Shown here: piece by piece, positions 8,297 through 13,647 of the stretch
Layout of the letters: each line of letters opens with the position of its first letter
How positions within the stretch are numbered: position 1 is the first letter of the stretch
NCBI GenBank assembly: GCA_024635465.1
Contig: JAGXIS010000043.1
Coordinates: forward strand, 1-13,713
Length of the DNA: 13,713 nt
From: Bacteroidota bacterium
GTDB taxonomy: Bacteria > Bacteroidota > Rhodothermia > Balneolales > Balneolaceae
Direction of reading: 5' to 3'
The notes under the pieces: model-generated
Database searches by the model: none
Told to the model about the DNA's origin: nothing
The model's input: only the letters and a program-made list of their open reading frames with translations
Position numbers and translations under genes: made by a program

Positions 8297-8431
8297 CTAA
8301 AGTAGGAGTAATAAAAATAGGAATCCCAGGCCTAAAGCAAGAGCACTGATAAAGAATATTGTTAGTACTGAAAGGATTTTCTCTGACTGATTAGGAAATC
8401 TTTTTAGAAGGAAGTGAACGTTATGTATCAT
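8297..8431 (-). CDS. Small one-helix membrane peptide upstream of the hydrolase
   Basis: 44 residues from ATG (8429-8431) to TAG (8297-8299). The product begins MIHNVHFLLKRFPNQSEK, has a basic amphipathic head, then a continuous hydrophobic stretch (ILSVLTIFFISALALGLG and a leucine-rich end) finishing at the C-terminus. The TAG is followed immediately by the hydrolase ATG with no gap, a layout typical of translational coupling and a strong reason to think the frame is real. There is no cysteine lipobox. It may be a membrane partner or leader peptide for the anchored hydrolase. No family is recognised. Confidence 0.6.
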   Translation of the reverse strand: MIHNVHFLLKRFPNQSEKILSVLTIFFISALALGLGFLFLLLLL

Positions 8432-8561
8432 TGTAACCAAAATTTTGTTTTTGAGTTAGATGAGTAGACGAGAACCTATAGCAAAAGGTTACACCTAACG
8501 ATATGGCGTTTAAAGGGTACCCGTATAAATGATGATATTGATAATGAAGCATCATGAGTGA

Positions 8562-8583
8562 GAGGTAACAGTGTTGATGCCTA
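8562..8583 (+). repeat. Dispersed 22-base intergenic repeat, copy 2
   Basis: Second copy of the repeat at 1969-1989, sharing AGTGTTGATGCCTA exactly (8570-8583). It begins 10 bases beyond the stop codon of the minus-strand gene at 8593. On the minus strand the 96-base block from here to a GTTAGGT core (near 8487-8493) starts with ATCAAC and ends with GTTAGG, which outlines an attC-like site, though the inner arms do not pair well. Confidence 0.55.
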
Positions 8584-8592
8584 AATTCTATT

Positions 8593-8868
8593 TTAAAAAA
8601 AACTTCCTATGGTAGCTATTGTACAAATTGTTAAAAACAAAACACTAATTATTAACAGATAGTGTCTTGGAGGTATCATTAAATATTTTATTCCCAGGAT
8701 TAAAAAAACAATTTGCGCAATTAGAAATGGTATAGTCAGCAATTCTATAAAAAACCCAATTATAAAATAGTCTATCTTATAAAAATTAATCAACCAAATC
8801 AGAATAAAATATGACACAATTACAAAGTTTATAATTGTCAAATTTCTGGTAGTCATTAATTTATTCAT
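8593..8868 (-). CDS. Small membrane protein with three hydrophobic segments
   Basis: 91 residues when started at the ATG at 8866-8868 (MNKLMTTRNLT); an in-frame ATG at 8919 would add 17 residues with no membrane or signal character, so I prefer the shorter form. Three hydrophobic segments: IINFVIVSYFILIWLI, FIIGFFIELLTIPFLIAQIVFLILG and LLIISVLFLTICTIATIG. Short isoleucine-rich proteins of this pattern are frequent and uncharacterised in Bacteroidota. It lies downstream of the GH43 gene in the same direction, 62 bases after its stop. Function unknown. Confidence 0.7.
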   Translation of the reverse strand: MNKLMTTRNLTIINFVIVSYFILIWLINFYKIDYFIIGFFIELLTIPFLIAQIVFLILGIKYLMIPPRHYLLIISVLFLTICTIATIGSFF

Positions 8869-8930
8869 CGTTTGATGTTGAGTGTATTTTACAAAATATG
8901 GCATATGGAATATCAACAATACTATTGAGG

Positions 8931-9992
8931 TTATTCCAGAGGATTTGCCTCCACCCCTTCGAATGTCATCTTGATCGGTTTTATAAAACCATTTTCATCA
9001 AAGTACATCCGGTCAATACTTACAACCCGGTGATGAGGATCATCCGTATCCAGAGGGCGGCGATGATAAACCATATAATATTCTTCTTTGTCCGGAGAAA
9101 TGATAACGGAGTGATGTCCGGCACCACGGGCAACGGTAGAATCCTGTTGCAGCACTTTTCCGATCCGATCAAAGGGGCCTGTGGGTGAGTCGCCAATGGC
9201 ATAAGCCACACTGTAATCCGGCCCGGTCCAGCCGCCTTCCGACCACATGAAGTAATATTTATCATCTTTTTTGAAAACAAAAGGCCCTTCCACGTAACTA
9301 TCCGGGGTTATTTCCTTGTAGTACTCTCCATCATCAAACGGCTCCAGGCTGAGGAGATCGTCGCTCAGTTTTACTATGTTGCAGTGGCGCCAGCCACCAT
9401 AAAACATATAAAACTGTCCGTCGTCATCTTTAAATACAAACTGATCGATGGGCTGGGCACCGTTATGAAATTCATTAATCAATGGCTCGCCCAAGGCATC
9501 TTTATACGGACCTTCCGGCCGGTCGGCCACAGCTACGCCGATGCCTCCATATTCGTCGTTACTCTGAATGTCATTAGCCGAGAAGAAAAGATAATACTGA
9601 TCGTTAGCCTGAATAATTGATGGAGCCCACATGGAATAGGACGCCCATTCAACATCCTTTATATCTAATACATGGGAGTGTTTCTCCCAGTTGACCAGGT
9701 CCTTGGATGAGAAAGCATCAAAAAACGTTTGAATCAGGTATTGCTCGTTGATGGCTTGCGAACGGGCTGCGAGCTGTCTTTCTGTAAAGATCGAAGATGT
9801 ATCCGGTTCTCCGTAATGATCGGAATAGGTGGGGAAAATCCAGTATTCGTTATTAAAGATGATACCTTCGGGATCAGCATACCAGCCTTCAATCACAGGG
9901 TTGCCAGAAAGAACTGATTGGGATTCGGGTTCAGTTTGGGAGCAGGAAGTTAAGAGCACAAATACTAAGCTGATTAGAATAATATTTTTCAA
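8931..9992 (-). CDS. Glycoside hydrolase family 43 lipoprotein (arabinanase/xylosidase type)
   Basis: 353 residues. It begins with a lipoprotein signal (MKNIILISLVFVLLTSC) whose Cys17 would be lipidated, placing the enzyme on the envelope. The five-bladed GH43 fold is recognisable: general base Asp40 in WYADPEG, the WAPS motif at 122-125, the pKa-modulating Asp183 in QPIDQF, and general acid Glu235 in YVEGPFVF. The tail HHSVIISPDKEEYYMVYHRR is also typical. Family members cleave arabinan or xylan-type side chains; the exact substrate cannot be read from the sequence. There is no carbohydrate-binding extension, and no SusC/SusD pair or other glycosidase nearby, so it is not part of a visible polysaccharide utilisation locus. 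Confidence 0.92.
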   Translation of the reverse strand: MKNIILISLVFVLLTSCSQTEPESQSVLSGNPVIEGWYADPEGIIFNNEYWIFPTYSDHYGEPDTSSIFTERQLAARSQAINEQYLIQTFFDAFSSKDLVNWEKHSHVLDIKDVEWASYSMWAPSIIQANDQYYLFFSANDIQSNDEYGGIGVAVADRPEGPYKDALGEPLINEFHNGAQPIDQFVFKDDDGQFYMFYGGWRHCNIVKLSDDLLSLEPFDDGEYYKEITPDSYVEGPFVFKKDDKYYFMWSEGGWTGPDYSVAYAIGDSPTGPFDRIGKVLQQDSTVARGAGHHSVIISPDKEEYYMVYHRRPLDTDDPHHRVVSIDRMYFDENGFIKPIKMTFEGVEANPLE

Positions 9993-10027
9993 AGCAACTG
10001 TATTAATTTGGATAAAATTATTTTCGG

Positions 10028-10041
10028 ATAATATATATTAT
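10028..10041. promoter_or_regulatory. 14-base AT palindrome in the GH43 leader
   Basis: ATAATATATATTAT is a perfect palindrome 36 bases upstream of the GH43 start codon, within a 94-base gap. It may be an AT-rich promoter element or an operator. Since it is made only of A and T, chance occurrence is quite possible. Confidence 0.25.
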
Positions 10042-10086
10042 TGTGATGAAAATTTTAGAAATCACTACTTAATTCGCAAAATTTCC

Positions 10087-10404
10087 TTAGATACTGTTAG
10101 CTGTTGTTTCTCCCTGTGTCAAGATGCATAGACTATCCTCTATGGCTTCGACAGAATGCGTAACTTCAATTTGTATTTCCACTTCGTCATATTGCATTAG
10201 TTTCACTACTCTATTTTCTTCATTGTAAATAACAGCACCTTCCAAAACAGTTAATTTTGAATCAATGTGAGCTTTATGTTCTTTTAAAATCATTCCCTTC
10301 TTAAATCCAATGATGAGGATTTTAAAACCAGCTCCATAATGAAGCGACTTTGCAACCGGATTTTTCGATGATTCTAGTTCTTCTTTAATTTTTTTTATCG
10401 TCAT
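10087..10404 (-). CDS. Small single-domain cupin-like protein
   Basis: 105 residues. Residues about 25-95 read as a cupin barrel: hydrophobic strands alternating with turns, LKEHKAHIDSKLTVLEGAVIYN in the position of cupin motif 1 (His46 corresponds to a conserved metal-ligand region, but the full HxH-E-H set is not clear), then MQYDEVEIQIEVTHSVEA as motif 2 with its His. N-terminal 20 residues are lysine- and glutamate-rich. Proteins of this kind bind small molecules or metal; no particular activity is implied. It starts 37 bases downstream of the pentapeptide-repeat gene in the same direction, so co-transcription is likely. Confidence 0.75.
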   Translation of the reverse strand: MTIKKIKEELESSKNPVAKSLHYGAGFKILIIGFKKGMILKEHKAHIDSKLTVLEGAVIYNEENRVVKLMQYDEVEIQIEVTHSVEAIEDSLCILTQGETTANSI

Positions 10405-10441
10405 TCGTTTGTTTTTTTAATTGTGGTTCTATTAAACCTAT

Positions 10442-11014
10442 CTAATCAATGCTAATGTTATACTTATCTAAAAGTCCTATTACCCCCGGATAAGAGAATT
10501 TTGCTTTTTTTATGCGATTGATATCCGGATCTATGGAATAATTGTAAGATGTACGAAAATCAACCTCTTCCAATATCGAATTTTCAAAAATAGCTCTATC
10601 AAGGTCACACTCTATGAAGCTGGATTTTCTTAAATCACATTCAGAAAAAATAGCTTCCTGAAGCTTTGAATTATTGAATGTTGTCTTTTCCAGTTTAGCT
10701 TTATAAAAAGAAACATGATTGAGTATGCAGTTCTCAAAAAAAACTGATAACCCAAATTGGTTACAGTTTTCAAAATTTAAACCCAGCATTTTACAGTCTT
10801 TAAATCTGACATCTTGCAATAATGTGTTTGTTAGGTTTGCCATACTCAAATCGCAATTCGAAAATTCACACCCTTCAAATCTAATTTTTGAAAGGTCAGA
10901 ATTTGAAAGATTGCAATTTTGAAAGGTGCAGTTTTCATATTCACCTTTTGGGAGGTAATGCTCAGTGTAGTCATTTTTATCGAAGGTTTTACCTTCAAAA
11001 TATTCGCTTTCCAT
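10442..11014 (-). CDS. Pentapeptide-repeat protein, Qnr-like architecture
   Basis: 190 residues. From about residue 24 to 155 the sequence follows the A(D/N)LXX-type pentapeptide rhythm, with central L/F and many C/N/D positions (for example CTFQNCNLSNSDLSKIRF, then FSNCDLSMANL). This builds a right-handed quadrilateral beta-helix. The C-terminal tail (DPDINRIKKAKFSYPGVIGLLDKY) parallels the tail after which Qnr proteins dimerise. Qnr and relatives mimic DNA and protect gyrase from inhibitors, but most Bacteroidota members are untested, so a resistance role is only a possibility. It starts 27 bases after the end of the broken lipoprotein gene and lies 37 bases before the cupin gene. Confidence 0.85.
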   Translation of the reverse strand: MESEYFEGKTFDKNDYTEHYLPKGEYENCTFQNCNLSNSDLSKIRFEGCEFSNCDLSMANLTNTLLQDVRFKDCKMLGLNFENCNQFGLSVFFENCILNHVSFYKAKLEKTTFNNSKLQEAIFSECDLRKSSFIECDLDRAIFENSILEEVDFRTSYNYSIDPDINRIKKAKFSYPGVIGLLDKYNISID

Positions 11015-11041
11015 CTTTAATTTTAAAGCTATGATTCTAAA

Positions 11042-11319
11042 TTATTTTTGGATCATCCTGAGGGACATTCCGAGGAACTTGCTTGTTCGTTCACGATGAA
11101 GGTGGTCGTAATCATGACCAACTCCACGGAACCAAACGTAGTAGCTATCATCCTCGAGAACCGTCGAGGTCCACCAACTACCGTAGATGCCGAGACCCTC
11201 ATAAGTCCCATCCCAGTGCCGGAATCCGGTATCGATACATCAACAAGTTTATCCAAACCAGGTCCGCTGCATCCGATCGTTAGTAGTCCCAGTAATAAAG
11301 TAACTAGCCGTAAACTCAT
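11042..11319 (-). pseudogene. Frameshifted lipoprotein with a Fibrobacter succinogenes-type major paralogous domain end
   Basis: Two frames together read as one gene. The first, from the ATG at 11317-11319, gives a lipoprotein signal MSLRLVTLLLGLLTIGC then SGPGLDKLVDV. A second frame, open from 11239 down to TAA at 11042-11044, gives GFRHWDGTYEGLGIYGSWW followed by TST and YYVWFRG...SKFLGMSLRMIQ. The second stretch matches the end of the Fibrobacter succinogenes paralogous domain (TIGR02145 type: WWSST...YRS...GFSVRC). The first frame continues without a stop but becomes unlike any protein, so the shift lies near 11220-11240. Intact members have over 100 more residues before this end, so a middle portion is also missing. 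Inferred to be dead. Confidence 0.7.
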
Positions 11320-11378
11320 TGATCTTTCAGTTTTGGCATTCTTAATGGTAGTTTCATCTCAATGTCAGAACTATTTTT

Positions 11379-11756
11379 TTATGATTTATTTCGCGAAAAA
11401 TGTCCTTCATTTTTCAACATTAAAAAAGTCCAGACACCTCCTAAAAAGTCTATCACGGAGATGATTATAATACTTGGAGATACCATTTTTAGCAACACAA
11501 ACGCAGTAAAGAAAAAAATGATAGAGAATCGAATAAAAGCAGTTGCTTTCATGATCACAATAAACTCGTATTTAGCTGCGATGAAATAGTAGACGGAAAT
11601 AGCCATCAATAAAATCCCCGCAAGTCTAATCCAAACTTCGGTAGTAGGCTCGATACTCAAAGAATTCAATAGCACATTAGGGACCAATAAAAGCAATAGT
11701 CCGTTTATTGCTAAATAGACGCCATATATGAAAACACTTTTTGCTGATTTACTCAT
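11379..11756 (-). CDS. Four-helix integral membrane protein, unknown function
   Basis: 125 residues with four hydrophobic segments: VFIYGVYLAINGLLLLLVPN, IRLAGILLMAISVYYFIAA, FSIIFFFTAFVLLKMV and SIIIISVIDFLGGVWTFLML. The pattern of helix, VPN turn, (E/T)VWIRLAGIL and a closing DFLGG(V/I)WT matches a widespread uncharacterised family of 120-130-residue membrane proteins, so the length is complete. The start ATG at 11754-11756 is preceded by purine-rich AAGGAAAGGAA, a reasonable ribosome binding site. Between it and the upstream collapsed dehydrogenase gene lies a block with GCATAACGG and GTTAT ends that resembles a decayed recombination site. This is one of only two intact genes in the eroded stretch. 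Confidence 0.85.
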   Translation of the reverse strand: MSKSAKSVFIYGVYLAINGLLLLLVPNVLLNSLSIEPTTEVWIRLAGILLMAISVYYFIAAKYEFIVIMKATAFIRFSIIFFFTAFVLLKMVSPSIIIISVIDFLGGVWTFLMLKNEGHFSRNKS

Positions 11757-11788
11757 TTCCTTTCCTTTTTATGATTTAAATGCCAACA

Positions 11789-11857
11789 TTGGCATAACGG
11801 TCCAGCATTTGATCACCCCCGCGGCATGAGCATTATACCTTGTCGTGCACTGTTATT
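11789..11857 (-). other. Decayed attC-like block (tentative)
   Basis: On the minus strand the block begins at the stop codon of the collapsed dehydrogenase gene (AATAAC) and ends CCGTTATGCC just before the next gene. ATAAC and GTTAT pair, and the stop codon overlaps the AAC core, as often happens in integron cassettes. The inner arms do not pair convincingly, so it may be a degraded or chimeric site. The plus-strand motif GCATAACGG recurs at 12750-12758. Confidence 0.3.
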
Positions 11858-11963
11858 TTTCAATTTCAACTACAATCTTTCCCAAATGTTTGCCATCACC
11901 TAAATATTGAATCAACTCAGGGATTTTATCAAATCCGTATTCCTTTAATAGTATCGCTTTCAT
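11853..11963 (-). pseudogene. Zinc-type alcohol dehydrogenase collapsed by internal deletion
   Basis: An open frame of 36 residues, ATG at 11961-11963 to TAA at 11853-11855. Residues 1-10 (MKAILLKEYG) are the classic N-terminus of zinc-dependent alcohol dehydrogenases and quinone oxidoreductases. Residues 11-36 (FDKIPELIQYLGDGKHLGKI then VVEIEK) are the classic C-terminus of the same family. The roughly 300 residues between, with the catalytic zinc and NADPH-binding folds, are missing. The frame is preserved across the junction, so a short fusion peptide could still be made. The start lies 7 bases after the end of the vapC remnant. Confidence 0.75.
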
Positions 11964-11970
11964 TTGCTGG

Positions 11971-12348
11971 TTATGAGATCGAATCATTAGTCCAGGGATT
12001 AATCACTTCAACTCCTGTACCTTCCATGTCATTGATATTTCTAGTAACAACCGAAAGATCATGAACCTGGGCTATTGCAGCAATTAGTGTATCAATTGCC
12101 GGAAGTGGTTTACCATTTTTTTCTGCTGTAGCCAAAAGCTCACCCCATCTATTCACTACTTCCAAATCAATACTGAGGACACGATTTTTGAAACGCTGGT
12201 TTAAGTCCTATTTTACCCATTGATTTAGGTCCTTTTTCTTTTTTGAGTCGGGTAGTTTCTCAATTCCTTTCCTCAATTCACCAAAAGTAATGACGCTTAA
12301 ATACATCGATAGCTCATCCCGATCGACAAACCATTTCACTACATTTGG
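11971..12348 (-). pseudogene. vapC: vapC-type PIN-domain toxin with internal stop and lost 5' end
   Basis: One frame reads through both halves of a VapC ribonuclease toxin. The upstream part from about 12348 gives PNVVKWFVDRDELSMYLSVI then TFGELRKGIEKLPDSKKK and DLNQWVK. A TAG (12208-12210) interrupts, then the same frame resumes DLNQRFKNRVLSIDLEVVN, WGELLATAEKNGKPLPAID, LIAAIAQVHDLSVVTRN and NPW. The PIN acidic positions Asp (PAID) and Asp (NINDM) are retained. The N-terminal MYLLDTN segment with its first catalytic Asp is absent: upstream, the frame hits TAA at 12358-12360, and another frame shows ENIIKKKPK, suggesting a shift in the run of seven A. No antitoxin gene is adjacent. A TTG or GTG restart would make only an inactive tail. 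Confidence 0.8.
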
Positions 12349-12394
12349 GTTTTTTTCTTAATAATATTTTCCCCAATCACAGCGACCACACTAT

Positions 12395-12406
12395 CACCAA
12401 TTGGTG
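12395..12406. repeat. Perfect 12-base palindrome
   Basis: CACCAATTGGTG, flanked by CGACC and GTCG that extend partial symmetry. It lies between the end of the 81-residue membrane gene and the vapC remnant. In type II toxin-antitoxin operons such palindromes are antitoxin-binding operators, so it may be a leftover operator; a chance palindrome or a stem of a lost recombination site is also possible. Confidence 0.35.
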
Positions 12407-12437
12407 TCGTACTTCGACTTTATGAAAGACTTATAGA

Positions 12438-12683
12438 TTATAAATGTTCTTGATTCACTAGTTTGGCCATCGCCTTACCTAATTCCTGATACCTCACCAC
12501 AGCTTTCTTGAGAGTGATAAGAATGATTATCGCAACAACGACGACCGCTGAAGGTGGCGGTTTCAGTAGAGTAAAAGCCACTACCAGGAATACAATCACT
12601 AGAACGGAAGTGAGCACAATGCGCAATCGCTCCTTGTCAATCGTCATTAGTTCATCGCGGGGCTGGGGCTCAGTGTTAGTCAT
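12438..12683 (-). CDS. Small two-helix membrane protein with strong Shine-Dalgarno
   Basis: 81 residues. An acidic N-terminus (TNTEPQPRDELMTIDKER) precedes helix 1 (IVLTSVLVIVFLVVAFTLL), a proline turn KPPPS, helix 2 (AVVVVAIIILITL) and a basic C-terminal tail (KKAVVRYQELGKAMAKLVN). Unlike its neighbours it has an exact AGGAG (12690-12694) 6 bases before the ATG, and its leader is GC-richer (CGCGCAGT, CGGGT, GAGCGG), suggesting acquisition from another lineage. It appears intact but has no recognised function. The leader starts just after a GTTATGC core motif (12750-12756 on the other strand). Confidence 0.7.
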   Translation of the reverse strand: MTNTEPQPRDELMTIDKERLRIVLTSVLVIVFLVVAFTLLKPPPSAVVVVAIIILITLKKAVVRYQELGKAMAKLVNQEHL

Positions 12684-12689
12684 GTAATT

Positions 12690-12694
12690 CTCCT
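12690..12694 (-). promoter_or_regulatory. Consensus Shine-Dalgarno site
   Basis: AGGAG on the minus strand, 6 bases from the ATG of the 81-residue membrane protein. It fixes that start, and it is unusual in a window where most genes lack such a site. Confidence 0.6.
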
Positions 12695-12749
12695 GGGATT
12701 TATGATTCGAAAAATTGCCGCTCGGACTCGCGCAGTATAACTACCCGGC

Positions 12750-12860
12750 GCATAACGGGCACAGAAATTACAGTTTCTTATAAGATTACTCATTTAAACA
12801 ATCTTTGGCAATATACTAAGAAAAATCACGGGTGCGTCCGCTATTTAACCCCCTGTTAAC
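12750..12860 (-). other. Folded intergenic block, attC-like (tentative)
   Basis: A roughly 240-base gap (12684-12924) contains GCATAACGG at 12750-12758, GTTA at 12855-12858, GCAC/GTGC pairing (12759-12762 with 12832-12835), and a nested stem of 7 plus 6 bases (12774-12780 with 12817-12823; 12782-12787 with 12800-12805). The overall outline is AAC...GTT with nested pairing, but one arm has about 20 unpaired bases. It shares GCATAACGG with 11790-11798. Confidence 0.3.
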
Positions 12861-12924
12861 CTAATACAGTTTGAGGTACGGTTAATTATCTATAAAATAT
12901 CATATAATTAGAATTATCCGCCAT

Positions 12925-13224
12925 TTACTGGACATTGAATGTATTCCACAATTGCTCACCTTCAGGTACCTGAACGATCCAGGCATATTCTCCGGGTTCA
13001 TCAATTTCTAAAGAAAAGTAAGTCGCACTTTCACCGGGAATAGCATCATAGGTGCTAACACCCCCAAGGAAATCGGCAGGGGCGGGGGATCTGAGACCCC
13101 CAACTTTGTACCAATCGAGCCAACTGTTTACTTCATCCAGATCAGTGTTTTCCTCCAGCTTGATCAGATGAATGTTATTATGAACCGGATTCCCCGCAGA
13201 GTCTGCATCCATCTGTAAGCTTCC
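12925..13224 (-). pseudogene. C-terminal fragment of a larger (probably secreted) protein
   Basis: Open from TAG at 13225-13227 to TAA at 12925-12927; an internal ATG at 13212 leaves 95 residues. The body reads HNNIHLIKLEENTDLDEVNSWL..FLGGVSTYDAIPGESATYFSLEIDEPGEYAWIVQVPEG in segments. This is the beta-sandwich tail pattern of uncharacterised proteins in which an H-N-(I/M)-x-L-x-K-L motif is followed by GGV..PG..Y..L.L.PGEYA. Such proteins normally start with about 80-150 more residues and a signal peptide. Nothing upstream supplies these; instead the frame runs back into the truncated hydrolase fragment. Inferred to be a decayed gene; identity of the family is unsure. Confidence 0.5.
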
Positions 13225-13231
13225 CTATAAA

Positions 13232-13486
13232 TCAGGCAATTATAAACTTAGGAATTGGTCTATTTATAAATTGATTATTAAACTCATTATGGATGCGGTA
13301 GGTTCTTGTACTGTCAATAGCGGTATAGTGTTTATATCCTACAACATACTCTCCGTTTTTTAGGTTTATTTCTTTTAATGATATCTGCCCTTTTACAATA
13401 CATACTTGAAAAAGTACTAAGGTTATTAAATTTATTGATCTCATTGTTTTGATAATAGTGCTCATTTTAAAGATGCGGTTATTCAA
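13232..13486 (-). pseudogene. N-terminal fragment of a secreted alpha/beta (dienelactone-type) hydrolase
   Basis: Up to 84 residues; the likely start is the ATG at 13442-13444 (MRSINLITLVLFQVCIVKGQ), giving a clean signal peptide. The mature start follows a pattern typical of secreted Bacteroidota hydrolases: LKNGEYVVGYKHYTAIDSTR, TYRI, then INRPIP. In those proteins RPIP is followed by an (I/V)W(Y/F)P motif and over 300 residues of catalytic domain. Here RPIP is followed by KFIIA and a stop at 13232-13234. The break is therefore at about 13245, and the next 20 bases lead into the tail of an unrelated gene. No catalytic residue is retained. Confidence 0.65.
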
Positions 13487-13513
13487 AAATTGCTACAGGT
13501 GTTTTTTTAGCTT

Positions 13514-13647
13514 GCAGGTAACGGTAAGTATAAGAATAGTGGCGGGTTTTGAAGTACTTACCATTCAGTTTATGACCAAATGAAAATATAAAAAAGCGAC
13601 TTTGATTAAGTACCAAAGCCGATATTTTTTTATACATTGTTACCTGC
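13514..13647 (-). other. 134-base hairpin element, attC-like
   Basis: The ends GCAGGTAAC (13514-13522) and GTTACCTGC (13639-13647) are perfect 9-base complements. Moving inward, GTATAA pairs with TTATAC (6), AATA with TATT, GGC with GCC, TTTG with CAAA and GTACTTA with TAAGTAC (7), so the entire block can fold into a long imperfect hairpin with small bulges. Two short stems separated by unequal spacers (5 and 3 bases) next to AAC and GTT are the plan of integron attC sites. The outermost bases differ from the RYYYAAC/GTTRRRY consensus, so a MITE or structured repeat remains possible. The preceding gene's stop codon lies inside it, and the next minus-strand gene begins about 70 bases further on. 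Confidence 0.5.

Noticed and set aside
8869..8919. 17-residue N-terminal extension of the small three-helix protein
   Set aside because: The extension has no signal or helix character and comes within 11 bases of the GH43 stop; MNKL at 8868 matches the expected start of this protein type.
10442..11014. Calling the pentapeptide-repeat protein a quinolone-resistance determinant
   Set aside because: The architecture is Qnr-like, but most such proteins in this lineage are untested and sequence alone does not show gyrase protection.
11048..11464. 138-residue plus-strand reading frame overlapping the broken lipoprotein and membrane genes
   Set aside because: It lies opposite clearly coding minus-strand sequence and its translation shows no domain or hydrophobic pattern.
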